DNA from: Roseitranquillus sp963709765
GTDB lineage: Bacteria; Pseudomonadota; Alphaproteobacteria; Rhodobacterales; Rhodobacteraceae
Length of the DNA stretch: 64,000 nt
Direction: 5' to 3'
Assembly (NCBI GenBank): GCA_963709765.1
Contig: CAVPXL010000004.1
Span: 186,001-250,000 of the forward strand
Made by a program: the position numbers and the translations under genes. This document shows positions 8,525-19,475 of this stretch, one piece after another. Under the pieces are notes generated by a model. It did no database searches and was not told the DNA's origin. It saw only the letters and a program-made list of their open reading frames with translations. Numbering within the stretch: position 1 is the first letter of the stretch; every line of letters begins with the position of its first letter.

Positions 8525-9898
8525 CTACCGGAACGCGTGCAGCGTGCCGTCCTGGCTGACGACGTAGAGCGTCCGGCCCGCGACGATCGGGTTCGACGTG
8601 GCGCCGCCGGGCAAGGGCGTGGTGCCTGTCAACGCGCCACTCACCGGATCGAAACTGCGGATCAGACCGTCATCGGATGCGACGATCAGACGGCCCCCCG
8701 CCAGTATCGGGCCATAATGGGCGAACGTGGCCTTGCGCCGTCTGGGACGCTCGCGCGTGAAGAGCGGAAGCTCGGTGCCCCAGACCCGCTCTCCTGTCTG
8801 CGCGTCGAGCCGGACCAGTTCGTTCTGGTCCGTCACGATGAAGACGCTCCCTCCGGCGACCCAGGGCGGGCTCATCGCGCCCTCGCGCGCCGTCCAGAGG
8901 CGCTCCCCCGTGGTGGCGTCCAGCGCGACCATGCGGCCGGTCGGATTGCCGACGTAGATCACGCCGTCGGCAAAAACCGGGTCCCCCGTCACGTCGTCGA
9001 ACGCGCCGTAGGCCTGGCCCAACCGGCTTCCGACGATCGGCGCCGTCCACAACCGGGTGCCGTCAGCGCGCGAGGCCGCAACGACCTCGCCGGAATTCAT
9101 CGGAAAGAGCGCGAGGCGATCTGTCACGGCCGGTGCTGCGCCGCCATCAACTCCGGCAGGGCTGGGCAGCCCGGTGACCTGCCAGCGAACACGCCCGTTG
9201 CCAGCATCGATTGCCCAGCCGCGGCTGTCGCGCGAAACGGCGTAGACGGTGTCGCCGACCACGGTCGGCGCGCCGGTGGCGGCCGCGTCCAGGTCCTGCC
9301 GCCAGAGCGTCCCGCCCGTCGCGGCATCGAGCGCGGCGAGCGTTCCGAAACCCGAGGTGACGAAAACACGGCCGCCGCCGACGGCCAGCCCGCCGCCCGA
9401 GGCGTCATCGGACCGGTCGGACGGCGGCGCCAGGCTGACCGACCAGAGCGGCGTGCCGGACGTCGAGACGGCGCTCACCCGCGCCCGGCTGTCGAGGGTG
9501 AAGATCCGCCCCGCGGCCACCACCGGATCCGCGGTGATCCGGTGCTTGCGGCCGGCGCCTTCGCCGATATCTGCGCGCCAGACCGGCCGGAGCGACGTCG
9601 CGAGCGCGGGATGCTGGATCGCGTGATCGGGCGCGCCCGCCTTGTGCGTCCAGTCTGAATTGGCGATCTGCGGCGGCAGGCTTATGGCGCGCGGCCCTTC
9701 CGGCGCCCTTTGCACGAGTTCGGTGTCGAGCCCGTCACGCGGATCCAGCCGCGCGCCCGGAAGAATCGTCTCACGTGGAGAGCACGCCGAAACACCGACT
9801 GCGATCAGGGCGATAGCGGCAAGTCTTCGCGTGATTTCCGACCTTCTGAACGCAGTCCGACCTGCATCCCGCGCGGACCCGAATGTCGTGTCTGTCAC
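8525..9898 (-). CDS. bamB: Outer-membrane assembly lipoprotein BamB-like (PQQ beta-propeller)
   Basis: A 457-residue protein. The N-terminus has a hydrophobic stretch (AAIALIAVGVSAC) ending in a lipobox with Cys39, so it should be an outer-membrane lipoprotein. The rest is a seven/eight-bladed PQQ-type propeller: repeated G-x-(I/V)-Y/F-V and ALDAxTGxxLW units such as ALDAATGGTLW, ALDATTGERLW and RLDAQTGERVW. BamB assists beta-barrel insertion in the BAM complex. GTG start at 9898; the GTGA overlap with the stop of the upstream gene indicates translational coupling. The N-terminal region before the signal core is longer than usual. Confidence 0.88.
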   Translation of the reverse strand: MTDTTFGSARDAGRTAFRRSEITRRLAAIALIAVGVSACSPRETILPGARLDPRDGLDTELVQRAPEGPRAISLPPQIANSDWTHKAGAPDHAIQHPALATSLRPVWRADIGEGAGRKHRITADPVVAAGRIFTLDSRARVSAVSTSGTPLWSVSLAPPSDRSDDASGGGLAVGGGRVFVTSGFGTLAALDAATGGTLWRQDLDAAATGAPTVVGDTVYAVSRDSRGWAIDAGNGRVRWQVTGLPSPAGVDGGAAPAVTDRLALFPMNSGEVVAASRADGTRLWTAPIVGSRLGQAYGAFDDVTGDPVFADGVIYVGNPTGRMVALDATTGERLWTAREGAMSPPWVAGGSVFIVTDQNELVRLDAQTGERVWGTELPLFTRERPRRRKATFAHYGPILAGGRLIVASDDGLIRSFDPVSGALTGTTPLPGGATSNPIVAGRTLYVVSQDGTLHAFR

Positions 9899-10548
9899 GT
9901 TTCCCCCATCTCGGCTCCAAGCGCGACCATCAACTGCGTGACCCGCCTCTGCAAGCCCTGGGATGCGGCGCCGTCCGCGAGAATGTCGCGCAGGATCGCG
10001 ATGGCCGCCTCGGTTTCTCCGATCTCGACACGGGCCAGAGCCACCTGTTCGAGCGCGAGAAGCCGGTAGGGCGCGCCGGAACCGGTCAGCGGCTCGAGCC
10101 GTTCGATCCGCTCCGCCGGTTGCGGCGACCCCGCATCGAGCAGGATCAGCTTGAGAGCCGCCAGATGCGCGTAGCGCGGCTCGATCGCGGGATCGGTGGC
10201 AACCGCGTCGAGGGCGACGATCGTGGCCGCGCTCGGCTCTGCGCCGCCCGTCTCCGCCGCGGCGAGAAGGTTGGTCAGCGCTCCGGCCGGCCCCTCGGTG
10301 CCGATCAGCGCCAGCGCACTGGCCCGTGCTTCGCCCTCGGGCAGGGCGAGGGCATCGATCACGGCATCGCCGAGTGCCTGGGCTTCGGCCATCTCGCGGG
10401 ATTTGCGCCACTCGTTCCAGGCCGCGCCGACCACGACCGCGAGAACAACGACCACGGCGATCCATCCCCATCGGCGGAAGGTCGCGAACAGCTTGTCGCG
10501 CCGCACCTCCTGGGTGACCTCGTCTATGAAACTGTCACTGTTCGACAT
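9895..10548 (-). CDS. YfgM-like TPR membrane protein
   Basis: A 217-residue protein with a basic cytoplasmic N-terminus, one transmembrane segment (about residues 28-46, WGWIAVVVVLAVVVGAAW) and a periplasmic helical, TPR-like region (YRLLALEQVALARVEIGE, then AIAILRDIL). The layout and the position directly ahead of bamB and der match YfgM, an ancillary SecYEG/chaperone partner in E. coli. Start at 10548 (MSNSDSFIDEV) leaves a plausible leader; its TGA overlaps the bamB GTG by four bases. It diverges from the RND efflux operon. Confidence 0.85.
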   Translation of the reverse strand: MSNSDSFIDEVTQEVRRDKLFATFRRWGWIAVVVVLAVVVGAAWNEWRKSREMAEAQALGDAVIDALALPEGEARASALALIGTEGPAGALTNLLAAAETGGAEPSAATIVALDAVATDPAIEPRYAHLAALKLILLDAGSPQPAERIERLEPLTGSGAPYRLLALEQVALARVEIGETEAAIAILRDILADGAASQGLQRRVTQLMVALGAEMGET

Positions 10549-10628
10549 TACGTCCGGTCCCCGTGTCTCGACGGCGCCGTGATACAAGGCCCGTCGACTG
10601 GTGCCAAGGGTGTGAGCGAGACCAGACC

Positions 10629-10657
10629 TTGAGAGAAAGATCGCCAGGGCCTAATCT
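10629..10657 (+). promoter_or_regulatory. Sigma70-type promoter of the RND efflux operon
   Basis: TTGAGA (10629-10634) and TAATCT (10652-10657) are separated by exactly 17 bases, about 120 bases ahead of the adaptor gene. The -10 element abuts the palindrome described next, as expected for a repressed promoter. Confidence 0.65.
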
Positions 10658-10672
10658 GAACCGTACGGTTCA
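10657..10672 (+). promoter_or_regulatory. Perfect 16-bp palindrome, likely TetR-type operator
   Basis: TGAACCGTACGGTTCA is its own reverse complement and lies directly on the -10/transcription start region of the RND operon. Size, symmetry and position resemble operators of TetR/AcrR repressors, which commonly control RND pumps. No intact TetR gene is adjacent; a truncated TetR helix-turn-helix lies far away near 58.2 kb, and no link between the two is implied. Confidence 0.72.
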
Positions 10673-10777
10673 GCGTAGGACTGTCCAACGAGTTGAAGCA
10701 GCGACAACTGGAAGTTGGTCCATGGGGTGGAGCCATCCCGCAGGATCGGTTATTGGAAAGTCAGGATTCTACCGCAC

Positions 10778-11951
10778 ATGCGCCTCATCCCCATTCTGAC
10801 GGCCCTTGTCGTGACGGCCTCGCTCTACCTGCTGGTATTCGAGCGGGAGGCCGTGATCGCGCTCGCCCAGGGCGAACCACACCAGGAACAGATCGCGCCC
10901 GAAGCCGAACCCAGGCTCGATACGGTTTCTGTCGTCGCCCTGAAATCCGTCGCGCAGAACGTCGACAGCGCCGTCATGGTGCGTGGGCGAACCGAAGCGG
11001 CCCGCCAGGTCGATGTGCGCTCCGAGACCAGCGGCAAGGTGATCTCGACGCCGCTGCGCAAGGGGGCGACCGTCAGTGCCGGCGATGTCCTGTGCCAGCT
11101 CGATTCAGGAACCAGCCTGCCCGCCCTGATCGAGGCCGAAGCGCGTCTGCCCGAAGCCGAGGCACGTCTTTCTGAGGCCGAAGCGCGCCTGGCCGAGGCG
11201 GAGATCAACGACCGCGCCGCCTCGCGCCTGAGCCAGGACGGGTTCGCCTCCGAAACCCGGGTCGCCTCGACGCAGGCGACCGTCCAGGCGGCCCGTGCCG
11301 GGGTCGAAACCGCGCGCGCGGGAGTCCAGTCCACGAATGCCGCCGTCGCATCCGCACGCAAGGAGATCGAGCGCCTCGAGATCCGCGCGCCGTTCTCGGG
11401 CCTTCTGGAATCCGACACCGCCGAACTCGGCACATTGCTGCAGCCCGGCGCGCTGTGCGCCACGGTCATCCAGCTCGATCCGATCGTTCTCGTGGGCTTC
11501 GTGCCCGAAACCGAGGTCGACCGGGTGACAAGCGGCGCGCCGGCGATGGCCCGCCTCGCCTCCGGCGCCGAGGTCCAGGGCGAGGTGACATTCATCAGCC
11601 GCTCGGCCGACCCGACCACCCGCACCTTCCGCGTCGAAGTCGAGGTGGACAATTCCAGCAGGAACATCCGCGACGGGCAGACGGTGGAAATCGCCATATC
11701 CGCCGAGGGCAAGCAGGCGCATCTGCTGCCGCAATCGGCGCTGACGCTTGACGATGACGGCCGGCTCGGCGTGCGCGTGGTCGGCGCCGGCAACCGCGCG
11801 GCGTTCGTGCCGGTTACGGTTGTGCGCGATACGCCCAAGGGGATCTGGGTGACCGGCCCGGACGATGTCCGCCGACGTGATCGTCGTCGGACAGGAATAC
11901 GTCGTGGACGGCGTGCCGCTCGACGTGACCTGGCAGGAGGCCAAGGGATGA
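10778..11951 (+). CDS. RND efflux periplasmic adaptor subunit (one frameshift)
   Basis: About 390 residues. An N-terminal membrane anchor/signal (MRLIPILTALVVTASLYLLV) is followed by a barrel-sandwich half (VRSETSGKVISTPLRKGATV), an Ala/Glu/Arg-rich coiled coil (about residues 105-195), the second half-motif (LEIRAPFSGLLES) and a beta-barrel domain. This is the membrane-fusion protein linking the pump to an outer-membrane channel. Frame is lost once near 11865; the next phase continues with DVIVVGQEYVVDGVPLDVTW to a TGA at 11949-11951 overlapping the pump's ATG. The start at 10778 gives the typical leader. Confidence 0.9.
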
Positions 11952-14900
11952 GGCAGATCGTCGACTGGGCCGCCGCCCGGGCACGGATGACGCTCGCATT
12001 CATCGCGCTGTCGATCATCGCGGGAGCGGTGGCCTACGCCTCCCTGCCCAAGGAAGGCGAGCCGGACATCGAGATCCCGGCGCTCTTCGTGTCGGTCCCC
12101 TTCCCCGGCATCTCGGCCGAGGATTCCGAGACCATGCTCGTCAAGCCGATGGAGACGGAGCTTGCCGACCTCGACGGTCTCAAGACCATGTCGTCGACGG
12201 CAGCCGAAGGCTATGCGGGCGTCGCGCTGGAATTCGAGTTCGGCTGGGACAAGACCAAAATAATTGCCGACGTGCGCGACGCGATGAACAATGCCGAGGC
12301 CGACTTTCCCGACGGCGCCGATCAGTATTCGGTCAACGAGATCAACTTCTCCGAATTTCCGATCATCATCGTCAACCTGACGGGCGCCGTGCCCGAGCGG
12401 ACGTTGCTGAGCGCTGGCCGAGAACCTGCGCGACCGGCTCGGAGAGCTCGACGCCGTGCTCGAGGCGCCGCTTGCCGGGCATCGCGACGAGATGCTGGAG
12501 GTGGTGATCGACCCGCTCCGGCTGGAGGCCTACAACGTCACCGCCGGCGACCTCATCAGCACCGTGGTCAACAACAACCAGCTCATCGCCGCGGGCGAGA
12601 TCGAGACCGAGAGCGGCGCGTTCAGCATCAAGATCCCGTCGTCCTTCGACGATCGCCTCGACGTCTACAACCTGCCTGTCAAGGTCAACGGCGACCGGGT
12701 GGTCACCCTGGGCGACCTGGCCGACATCCGCGTCACCTTCGAGGATCGCAAGGGAACGGCGCGCTTCAACGGCGAGACGACGGTGGCGCTGCAGGTGGTC
12801 AAGCGCAAGGGCTTCAACATCATCGACACCGCCGCGCTGATCCGCGAGACGGTGGAGGCGGAACGCGCCTCCTGGCCGCCCGAGCTGCGCACCGCGATCA
12901 GCGTCGGCACCTCGAACGACCAGTCGCGGCAAGTCGAGTCCATGGTCAAGCAGCTCGAGGGCTCGGTCCTGACCGCCATCGCGCTGGTGATGATCGTCGT
13001 GCTCGGCACGCTCGGCATGCGCTCGGCGCTGCTCGTGGGCTTCGCGATCCCGACGTCCTTCCTGCTCTGTTTCGCCTTTCTCGCGGTGATGGGCGTGAGC
13101 ATCTCCAACATCGTGATGTTCGGCCTCATCCTCGCGGTCGGGATGCTCGTCGACGGCGCGATCGTGGTGGTCGAATACGCCGACCGCCGGATCAGCGAGG
13201 GCGCGGGCCCCATGCGCGCCTACGTGGAGGCCGCCAAGCGCATGTTCTGGCCCATCGTCAGTTCCACCGCCACGACCCTGTGCGCCTTCCTCCCGATGCT
13301 CTTCTGGCCCGGCGTCGCGGGCGAGTTCATGGGGATGCTGCCCGTCACGCTGATCTTCGTGCTGACGGCAAGCCTCGTCGTGGCCCTGGTCTACCTGCCG
13401 GTCATGGGCGGCGTCGCCGGCCGTCTGACCCGCTCCTACGACCGGGCGTCGACGGCGCTGCGGCACACCACGCCCCTCTGGGCGCGGATCGCGCTGATCC
13501 CGGCCTCGCTGCTACTGCTGTTCGTCGGCGCCATGCAGCTCCTGAACCCGGGCTACATCTTCTTCTCCTCGGCCTCGCCGCTGCCGTCCGCGGTGGCATG
13601 GGTTCCGGGCGTCGTGCTTTTTCTGGGCGGGACGGCCATCAGCGCCATCGCCATCGGCGCCGCCCGTCCCGAGCACAAGCCACGCGTCGCGACGTCGGGC
13701 GGCCGGACCTGGTTCGGGCATTTCATCCACTTCCTCGTGGGCAACCCGGTCATGCCCGTCGTGTCGGTCGCTCTGGTCGTGACCTTCGTCATCTCGACGT
13801 TCGTCTACTTCTCGGCCCACAGCAAAGGCGTCGAGTTCTTCGTCGAAAGCGAGCCGGAACAGGCGATCGTCTACGTCCGCGCCCGCGGCAACCTCAGCCT
13901 TCAGGAGAAGGACGCGCTGGTCAAACAGGTCGAGGAGGCGGTCATCTCGGTCCAGGGCGTCGACAGCGCGTTCGCCTTCGCGGGGGAAGGCGGACTGGGC
14001 AACAACACCTTCGGCACCAGCGCGCCCCTCGACGAGATCGGCCAGGTCCAGATCGAGCTGGTCGCCTGGGAAGACCGCCCCGCCTACGCGGCCGCGCGCG
14101 ACGGGCTGTCGGTTGCCGACCTTGACGGCAACACCGTGATCTCCCGGATCGAGGACCGGCTCGACCGCATTCCCGGCATCCGCACGCAGATCCTGCAGCT
14201 CGAAATGGGCCCCAGTTCGGGCAAGCCGATCCAGCTCCGCCTCATGGGCGAGAACTGGGACGACCTGCTCGCCGCGACGCAGATCGTCGAGGACCGGTTC
14301 GAGGCCATGCCCGGCATCATCGATGTCGAGGACACGCGTCCCCTGCCCGGCATCGACTGGCAGATCGACGTCGATGTCGAGAAGGCCGGCCGCTACGGCG
14401 CCGACGTGGCGACGGTGGGCGCGATGGTGCAGATGGTGACCCGGGGCATCATGCTCGACACGATGCGGGTCGAGAGCTCGGACGAAGAGATCGAGATCCG
14501 TGTCCGGCTACCTCAGGCCTACCGCATCCTGTCCACGCTCGACACGCTCAAGGTGCGCACCCGAGACGGCCTCGTGCCGCTTTCCAATTTCATCACCCGC
14601 AAGCCGGTTCCGAAACTCGGCCAGATCGACCGGGTCGATCAGAAGCGCTATTTCCTGGTCAAGAGCGACGTCGCGCCCGGTCTCGTCAAGCTGCTCGATG
14701 ACGGGGATGTCGTGGGCGTCGTGACTGCCGAGGAGGCCGCGACCCGCACCGACCTGCAGCAGGTCCCGGTCAACATGAACGAACGGATCGCCGCGATCAC
14801 CGAATGGCTTGAGACCGATCCGCTGCCCGCGGGCATCAGCTACGAATGGACCGGCGATCAGGTCGATCAGGCCGAATCCGGCCAGTTCCTGATCAGCGCC

Positions 14901-15591
14901 TTCATCGGCGCGCTGGGACTGATGTTCGTTATCCTGCTGATGCAGTTCAATTCGTTCTACAACTCGGTGCTGGTGCTGCTGGCGGTGGTCCTGTCGACCA
15001 CCGGCGTGCTCATCGGCATGCTGGTGATGGACCAGGCGTTCTCGATCATCATGACCGGCACCGGCGTCGTCGCGCTGGCGGGGATCGTGGTGAACAACAA
15101 CATCGTGCTGATCGACACCTACCAGGAATACAACAAGTACATGCCGCCGCATCGAGGCGATCGTCCGCACCGCCGAGACCCGCATCCGCCCTGTCCTGCT
15201 GACCACCATCACCACCATGGCCGGCCTCGCGCCGATGATGTTCGGGCTCAGCCTCGACTTCTTCGGCGGCGGCTACACCATCGACAGCCCCACGGCGCTC
15301 TGGTGGAAGCAGCTTGCCACGGCGGTCGTCTTCGGTTTGGGCATCGCGACGATGCTGACGCTCGTCTTCACGCCGTCGATGCTCGCGCTGCGCATCTGGT
15401 CGGGGACAATCGTGGCGTGGATATCGACTCAGATCCAGGTCCGGATCATGGGCCGCGACAGCCAGATCCGCCGCGACCTGGACCTCGATCGGGCGGCGCG
15501 CCACACTGGACCGACCGACATCGTCTGGGACACCGACACGCCCCAGGACACGCGCGACACCGCCATCCCGCCCCTGCGCGCTGCCGAATGA
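11948..15591 (+). CDS. RND family efflux pump, inner-membrane permease (two frameshifts)
   Basis: About 1,210 residues, longer than AcrB (about 1,050), as in a Rhodobacterales pump subgroup. It starts MRQIVDWAAARARMTL with TM1, has porter-domain blocks, a TM4 motif GMLVDGAIVVVEYAD where the usual DD pair reads DG, and later GTGVVALAGIVVNNNIVLID. Frames change near 12410 (after VPERTLLS) and near 15145 (after NKYM). In the next phases the protein continues as ALAENLRDRLGELDAV and IEAIVRTAETRIRPVLLTTI, so the homology is unbroken. Overlaps the adaptor by ATGA. Substrates (drugs, solvents, bile-like compounds) cannot be predicted. An outer-membrane channel gene is not nearby. Confidence 0.9.
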
Positions 15592-15659
15592 GGGCAATGG
15601 GCCGCGGCGGCGACGCCGCTTGACGGACGCGTCGCGCCCTCCGCCATCCTGCGCGCGGC

Positions 15660-16871
15660 GGCTTCGATCCGTTCGGCAACGTCTTCGGCTCGATCTCCTA
15701 CGCGAACGAGCCTCTGCTGCACCGGCGGGTCGGTCTAACGCGAGACAGAGACCGGTTCGGGCGGCATCGACGGTACGCTCGACCATCGGACCGGCGGCTA
15801 CTTCATCAATGTGACCGGATTCGACCCCGCGACCTTGTCGGGCAGCGGCCCGCGGATCCGGGCCCTGGGGCGCCGCGACTACCACGAGCGGATCGCCAGC
15901 AAGCTCGAACTGCCGGAATGCAGCGCCCAAAGCGGGGCATTTCCCGCGCGGGCTGCGCCCTGAGGACGATCATCAAGGAGCGCGAGGCCGGAAACTCGAC
16001 CGATCCTGTGCTGCGCGATTCCGAATACTGGCTGCGCAACTACATCGGCGGCCGGCTCCCGAATTCCCGCCTGACCGGCGAGGAGATCCCGATCGGCTAC
16101 GAGGACGCCTTCACGGAAATCGTTCTGCAGAGTCCGCCCGCGGTAGCAGGCTACAATATCCTGAAGACGATCACGAACTTCGCCGGCCAGGGGGACATCA
16201 ACCCGATCCAGCCGGAAAACCCCAACGCCGCCCCCGGCGGGCTCGAAGCCGCCATCGACGCGTTCCACGACGGCACAAACGGCACCGCGCTCGACCGGGC
16301 CATCGGCAACGCGATCAACGACGGGACGCGGCGGACGCGGCCATCCAGCCCGTCGAGCTTCTCGACCATGGCGATCCGTCCCGCGACGTCTTCTACGCCT
16401 CGGTCGTGGCCGGCGCGACGTACGGCTTCGATCCCAGCATCGGCGTGCGGTACGATTACGAGATGATCTGGGGGCCGCTCGTCACCAGCATCGCGCTGGC
16501 CCCCGTCGGCGCGGGAATGCTGCCGCTCGACCTGTTCTGGTCGCTGTCCGACGGATCGGGCAGCACGCTCGACTTCGGCCCCGGCGACGTGGCGTCCGGC
16601 GCCGACTTCCTCTCGGCCTTCGGGGTCTCCACGCTCGGCGCGTTCTCGATCTTCGCCACCGCCTCCGAGCCCGGCGACTACCTGCTGAACCTCACATTCG
16701 CCGAAGACGGCCCGCTCTTTCTCGCGCGCGAGGCCGTCGACGCAGTGAATGGCGGCGCGGTGGATGGCGGCGACCTGTCCGCCGGTGCCGGTGCCTCTCC
16801 CGCTCCCGCTGGCCGGTCTCGCGGCCGCCCTCGCGCTGCTCGGCGGAATCCGCGCCCGATCGCCGCGCTAG
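15660..16871 (+). pseudogene. Secreted VPLPA-CTERM-type protein, damaged
   Basis: Several phases together read as one secreted protein: GFDPFGNVFGSISYANE near 15660, then GGYFINVTGFDPATLSGSG, then RDSEYWLRNYIGGRLPNS (about 16010), then VVAGATYGFDPSIGVRYDYE to FSIFATASEPGDYLLN. The last 28 codons (16785-16871) in another phase form a VPVPLPLPLAGLAAALALLG segment with a basic end, an exosortase-type sorting tail: proline motif, one hydrophobic helix, Arg cluster. At least three frame changes (about 15735, 15960, 16320) and no recognisable signal peptide or start. Function of the body is unknown. Decayed gene or a gene damaged by consensus errors. Confidence 0.6.
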
Positions 16872-16877
16872 GCCGGC

Positions 16878-18695
16878 TCAGGCCGCTTCGTCTTCCGCCG
16901 CCTGCCGCTGCCAGAGCGCCGCATAGCGCCCGCCCCGCGCCAGAAGCTCGTCATGACGCCCCTGCTCGGCGACGACGCCGTCCTGCAGGACCACGATCCG
17001 GTCGGCATCCACCACCGTCGACAGCCGGTGCGCGATGGTGATGACGCTGCGGCCCTCGCCCATCGCCTTCAGCTCGCCCTGAATGCGCGCCTCGGTCTCG
17101 GTGTCGAGCGCGCTCGTCGCCTCGTCCAGCAGCAGGATCGGCGGGTCCTTGAGCAATGTCCGCGCGATCCCCACCCGCTGCTTCTCGCCGCCCGACAGCT
17201 TCAGCCCGCGCTCCCCCACGCCGGTCTCGTACCCCTGCGGCAGCGAGGCGATGAAGTCGTGGATGTTGGCCGCCCGCGCGGCCTCCTCGACCTCGGCCCG
17301 CGTCGCGTCCGGCCGGCCATAGGCGATGTTGTAGTAGATCGTGTCGTTGAACAGCACCGTGTCCTGCGGCACCACGCCGATCTGCGCGTGCAGGCTGTCC
17401 TGCGTCACGTCGCGCACATCCTGCCCGTCGATCCGCAAGGCCCCGCCCTGCAGGTCGTAGAACCGGAACAGAAGCCGCCCGATCGTCGACTTCCCCGCGC
17501 CCGTCGGCCCGACGATCGCCACCGTCTGCCCCGGCGCCACCCGAAGCGACAATCCCTTGAGGATCGGCCGCTCCGGTTCATAGCCGAACACCACGTCGTC
17601 AAAGACGATCTCGCCGCGCGGCACCTCCAGCGCCCCGGCGCCGGGCCGGTCGCTCACGTCGGCGGGCTGGTCCAGAAGCTGGAACATGTCGCCCATGTCC
17701 ACGAGCGCCTGACGGATCTCGCGATAGACCGTGCCGAGAAAGTTCAGCGGCATGGTGATCTGGATCATGTAGGCGTTGACCATCACGAAATCGCCCACCG
17801 TCAGGTCGCCCGCCTGCACCCCCATCGCCGCCATCACCATGACGATCACCAGCCCCGCCGTGATCAGCAGCGACTGACCGAAATTCAGGAACGCGAGGCT
17901 GTAGGAGGTCCGGATCGCCGCCTGTTCGTAGCCCGCCATCGCCGCGTCATAGCGCCCGGCCTCGCGGCTCTCGGCTCCGAAATACTTGACCGTCTCGAAG
18001 TTCAGCAGGCTGTCGATCGCCTTCTGGTTGGCGTCGGTGTCCTGCCGGTTCATCTCGCGGCGGATCTTCACCCGCCATTCCGTCACCTTGAACGTGAATG
18101 CCACGTAAAGCGCCACCGTCACCGTCAGCACCAGCAGGTAGCGGATGTCGAACACCACCGCGAGGATGCCCGCCGTCAGCACCAGCTCCAGGATCAGCGG
18201 CCCGATCGAGAACAGCAGGAACCGCAACAGGAACTCGACCCCCTTCACCCCCCGCTCGATGATCCGGCTCAATCCCCCGGTCTTGCGCGTCAGGTGATAG
18301 CGCAGGCTCAGCCGATGGATATGGGTGAACGTCTCCAGCGCCAGCCGCCGCAGCGCCCGCTGCCCAACGGCGGCGAACAGCGCATCGCGCAATTGCTGGA
18401 ACCCGACGTTCAGAAGCCGCGCCATCCCGTAGGCCACCGTCAGCCCGATCGCGCCGACCGCCAGCATCCACGCCGCCGCCTCGGCCTCCCCGGTCAGCGC
18501 ATCGACCGCGGCCTTGTAGAAGAACGGCGTCGTGACCGCGATCACCTTGGACAGGATCAGCGCCACCAGAGACAGCACCACGCGCCGCTTCACCCAGGCC
18601 TGGCCCTCGGGCCAGAGATAAGGGGCGACACGCTTGATGATGGTTATCCCGCCGGCACGCGCGGCGGCGTCGACGGCCGGATCTGAGGAACTCAT
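16878..18695 (-). CDS. Atm1/ABCB7-type ABC exporter (permease-ATPase fusion)
   Basis: A 605-residue half transporter. Six transmembrane helices occupy about residues 35-320, followed by the ATPase with Walker A GPTGAGKST, signature LSGGEKQR, Walker B ILLLDEATSALD and the switch His in IAHRLST. The features NRQDTDANQKAIDSLLNFET and VKYFGAESRE are characteristic of the Atm1/HMT1 branch, which in Novosphingobium exports glutathione conjugates and in mitochondria a glutathione-linked sulfur species. It should work as a homodimer in the inner membrane. Intact. It converges with the damaged gene to its left. Confidence 0.94.
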   Translation of the reverse strand: MSSSDPAVDAAARAGGITIIKRVAPYLWPEGQAWVKRRVVLSLVALILSKVIAVTTPFFYKAAVDALTGEAEAAAWMLAVGAIGLTVAYGMARLLNVGFQQLRDALFAAVGQRALRRLALETFTHIHRLSLRYHLTRKTGGLSRIIERGVKGVEFLLRFLLFSIGPLILELVLTAGILAVVFDIRYLLVLTVTVALYVAFTFKVTEWRVKIRREMNRQDTDANQKAIDSLLNFETVKYFGAESREAGRYDAAMAGYEQAAIRTSYSLAFLNFGQSLLITAGLVIVMVMAAMGVQAGDLTVGDFVMVNAYMIQITMPLNFLGTVYREIRQALVDMGDMFQLLDQPADVSDRPGAGALEVPRGEIVFDDVVFGYEPERPILKGLSLRVAPGQTVAIVGPTGAGKSTIGRLLFRFYDLQGGALRIDGQDVRDVTQDSLHAQIGVVPQDTVLFNDTIYYNIAYGRPDATRAEVEEAARAANIHDFIASLPQGYETGVGERGLKLSGGEKQRVGIARTLLKDPPILLLDEATSALDTETEARIQGELKAMGEGRSVITIAHRLSTVVDADRIVVLQDGVVAEQGRHDELLARGGRYAALWQRQAAEDEAA

Positions 18696-19475
18696 CCTCC
18701 CGATCTAGTTTCGCCGCCCGGGGTTGACCAGCGCCTTTCTCACACGTCCCTTTCGGCGCCCTGCGCCGGCCCTCACCCTCCCGGCGCGGCAAACCGGCAC
18801 CATCCCGCGCGCGGCAGTGGCGATCCCGATCTCTCCCCCTCCACTTCGGCCCGTGGCGCCAGCGGACCGGGTCGGGAGCGCCCCGATCGCCGGACCGCTG
18901 AACTTGGCCCTTCACCGTCCCGAGCGGCGAGGCATGGCGCCCGCTCCCTCGGACTCGTCGAGGGGCCGCCACCGCGTGGTCCCCGTGAGCCCGCCCGGCG
19001 CACATGGCGCCCACGCAGCGGCACCCGGATCGTCCGAGCGGGGTGGGGCACCGGCGGCTCCCGGGTGGTGTCGACCCCATCGAACGGCAGGCGCGCCACC
19101 ACGCTCACCGCCCCCCGCCGTCGGCAGATCGGCACCCCGGTCCATCGTCGCCTTGTCCCGCTGGCCCGAAGGCCGGTCGGCCCGCGCCTCCTCCCGCCTC
19201 CATGCCGGGCGCCACGCCCCGGGCGCTGCGGGCCGCCCCGATCCCCGCCGCCGCAAACCGCGCCCGCGCGCTTTGGACCCGCCCGGCCGTGACGGCACCT
19301 GTCCCCATGCCGGGAACGACGAGAACGAAGGAGGCCGGAACCGCGCGCCGTTGCCGTCCCCATTCCGCCCGGACGCAGCGCCACAGGCCCGGCGACCGAT
19401 GCGCCTCCCGACACGCCGTCATCCCCCGAGCCCCATCCTGTCGCAGCCCCCCGAACCGCCCCTCGCCGCCGCGCG
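18696..19475. other. Long GC-rich stretch without a recognised gene
   Basis: About 780 bases between the Atm1-type gene start and the end of the LysM gene. Long open frames occur on both strands, but their products are Arg/Pro/Gly-rich with no family resemblance and no good ribosome binding site, as expected from a C-rich plus strand. The right part presumably holds the LysM gene's 3' region and the left part the Atm1 promoter. Confidence 0.5.

Noticed and set aside
18773..19414. 213-codon minus-strand frame in the gap
   Set aside because: Composition is Gly/Arg-rich chance translation of GC-rich DNA, with no start signal and no resemblance to a known family.
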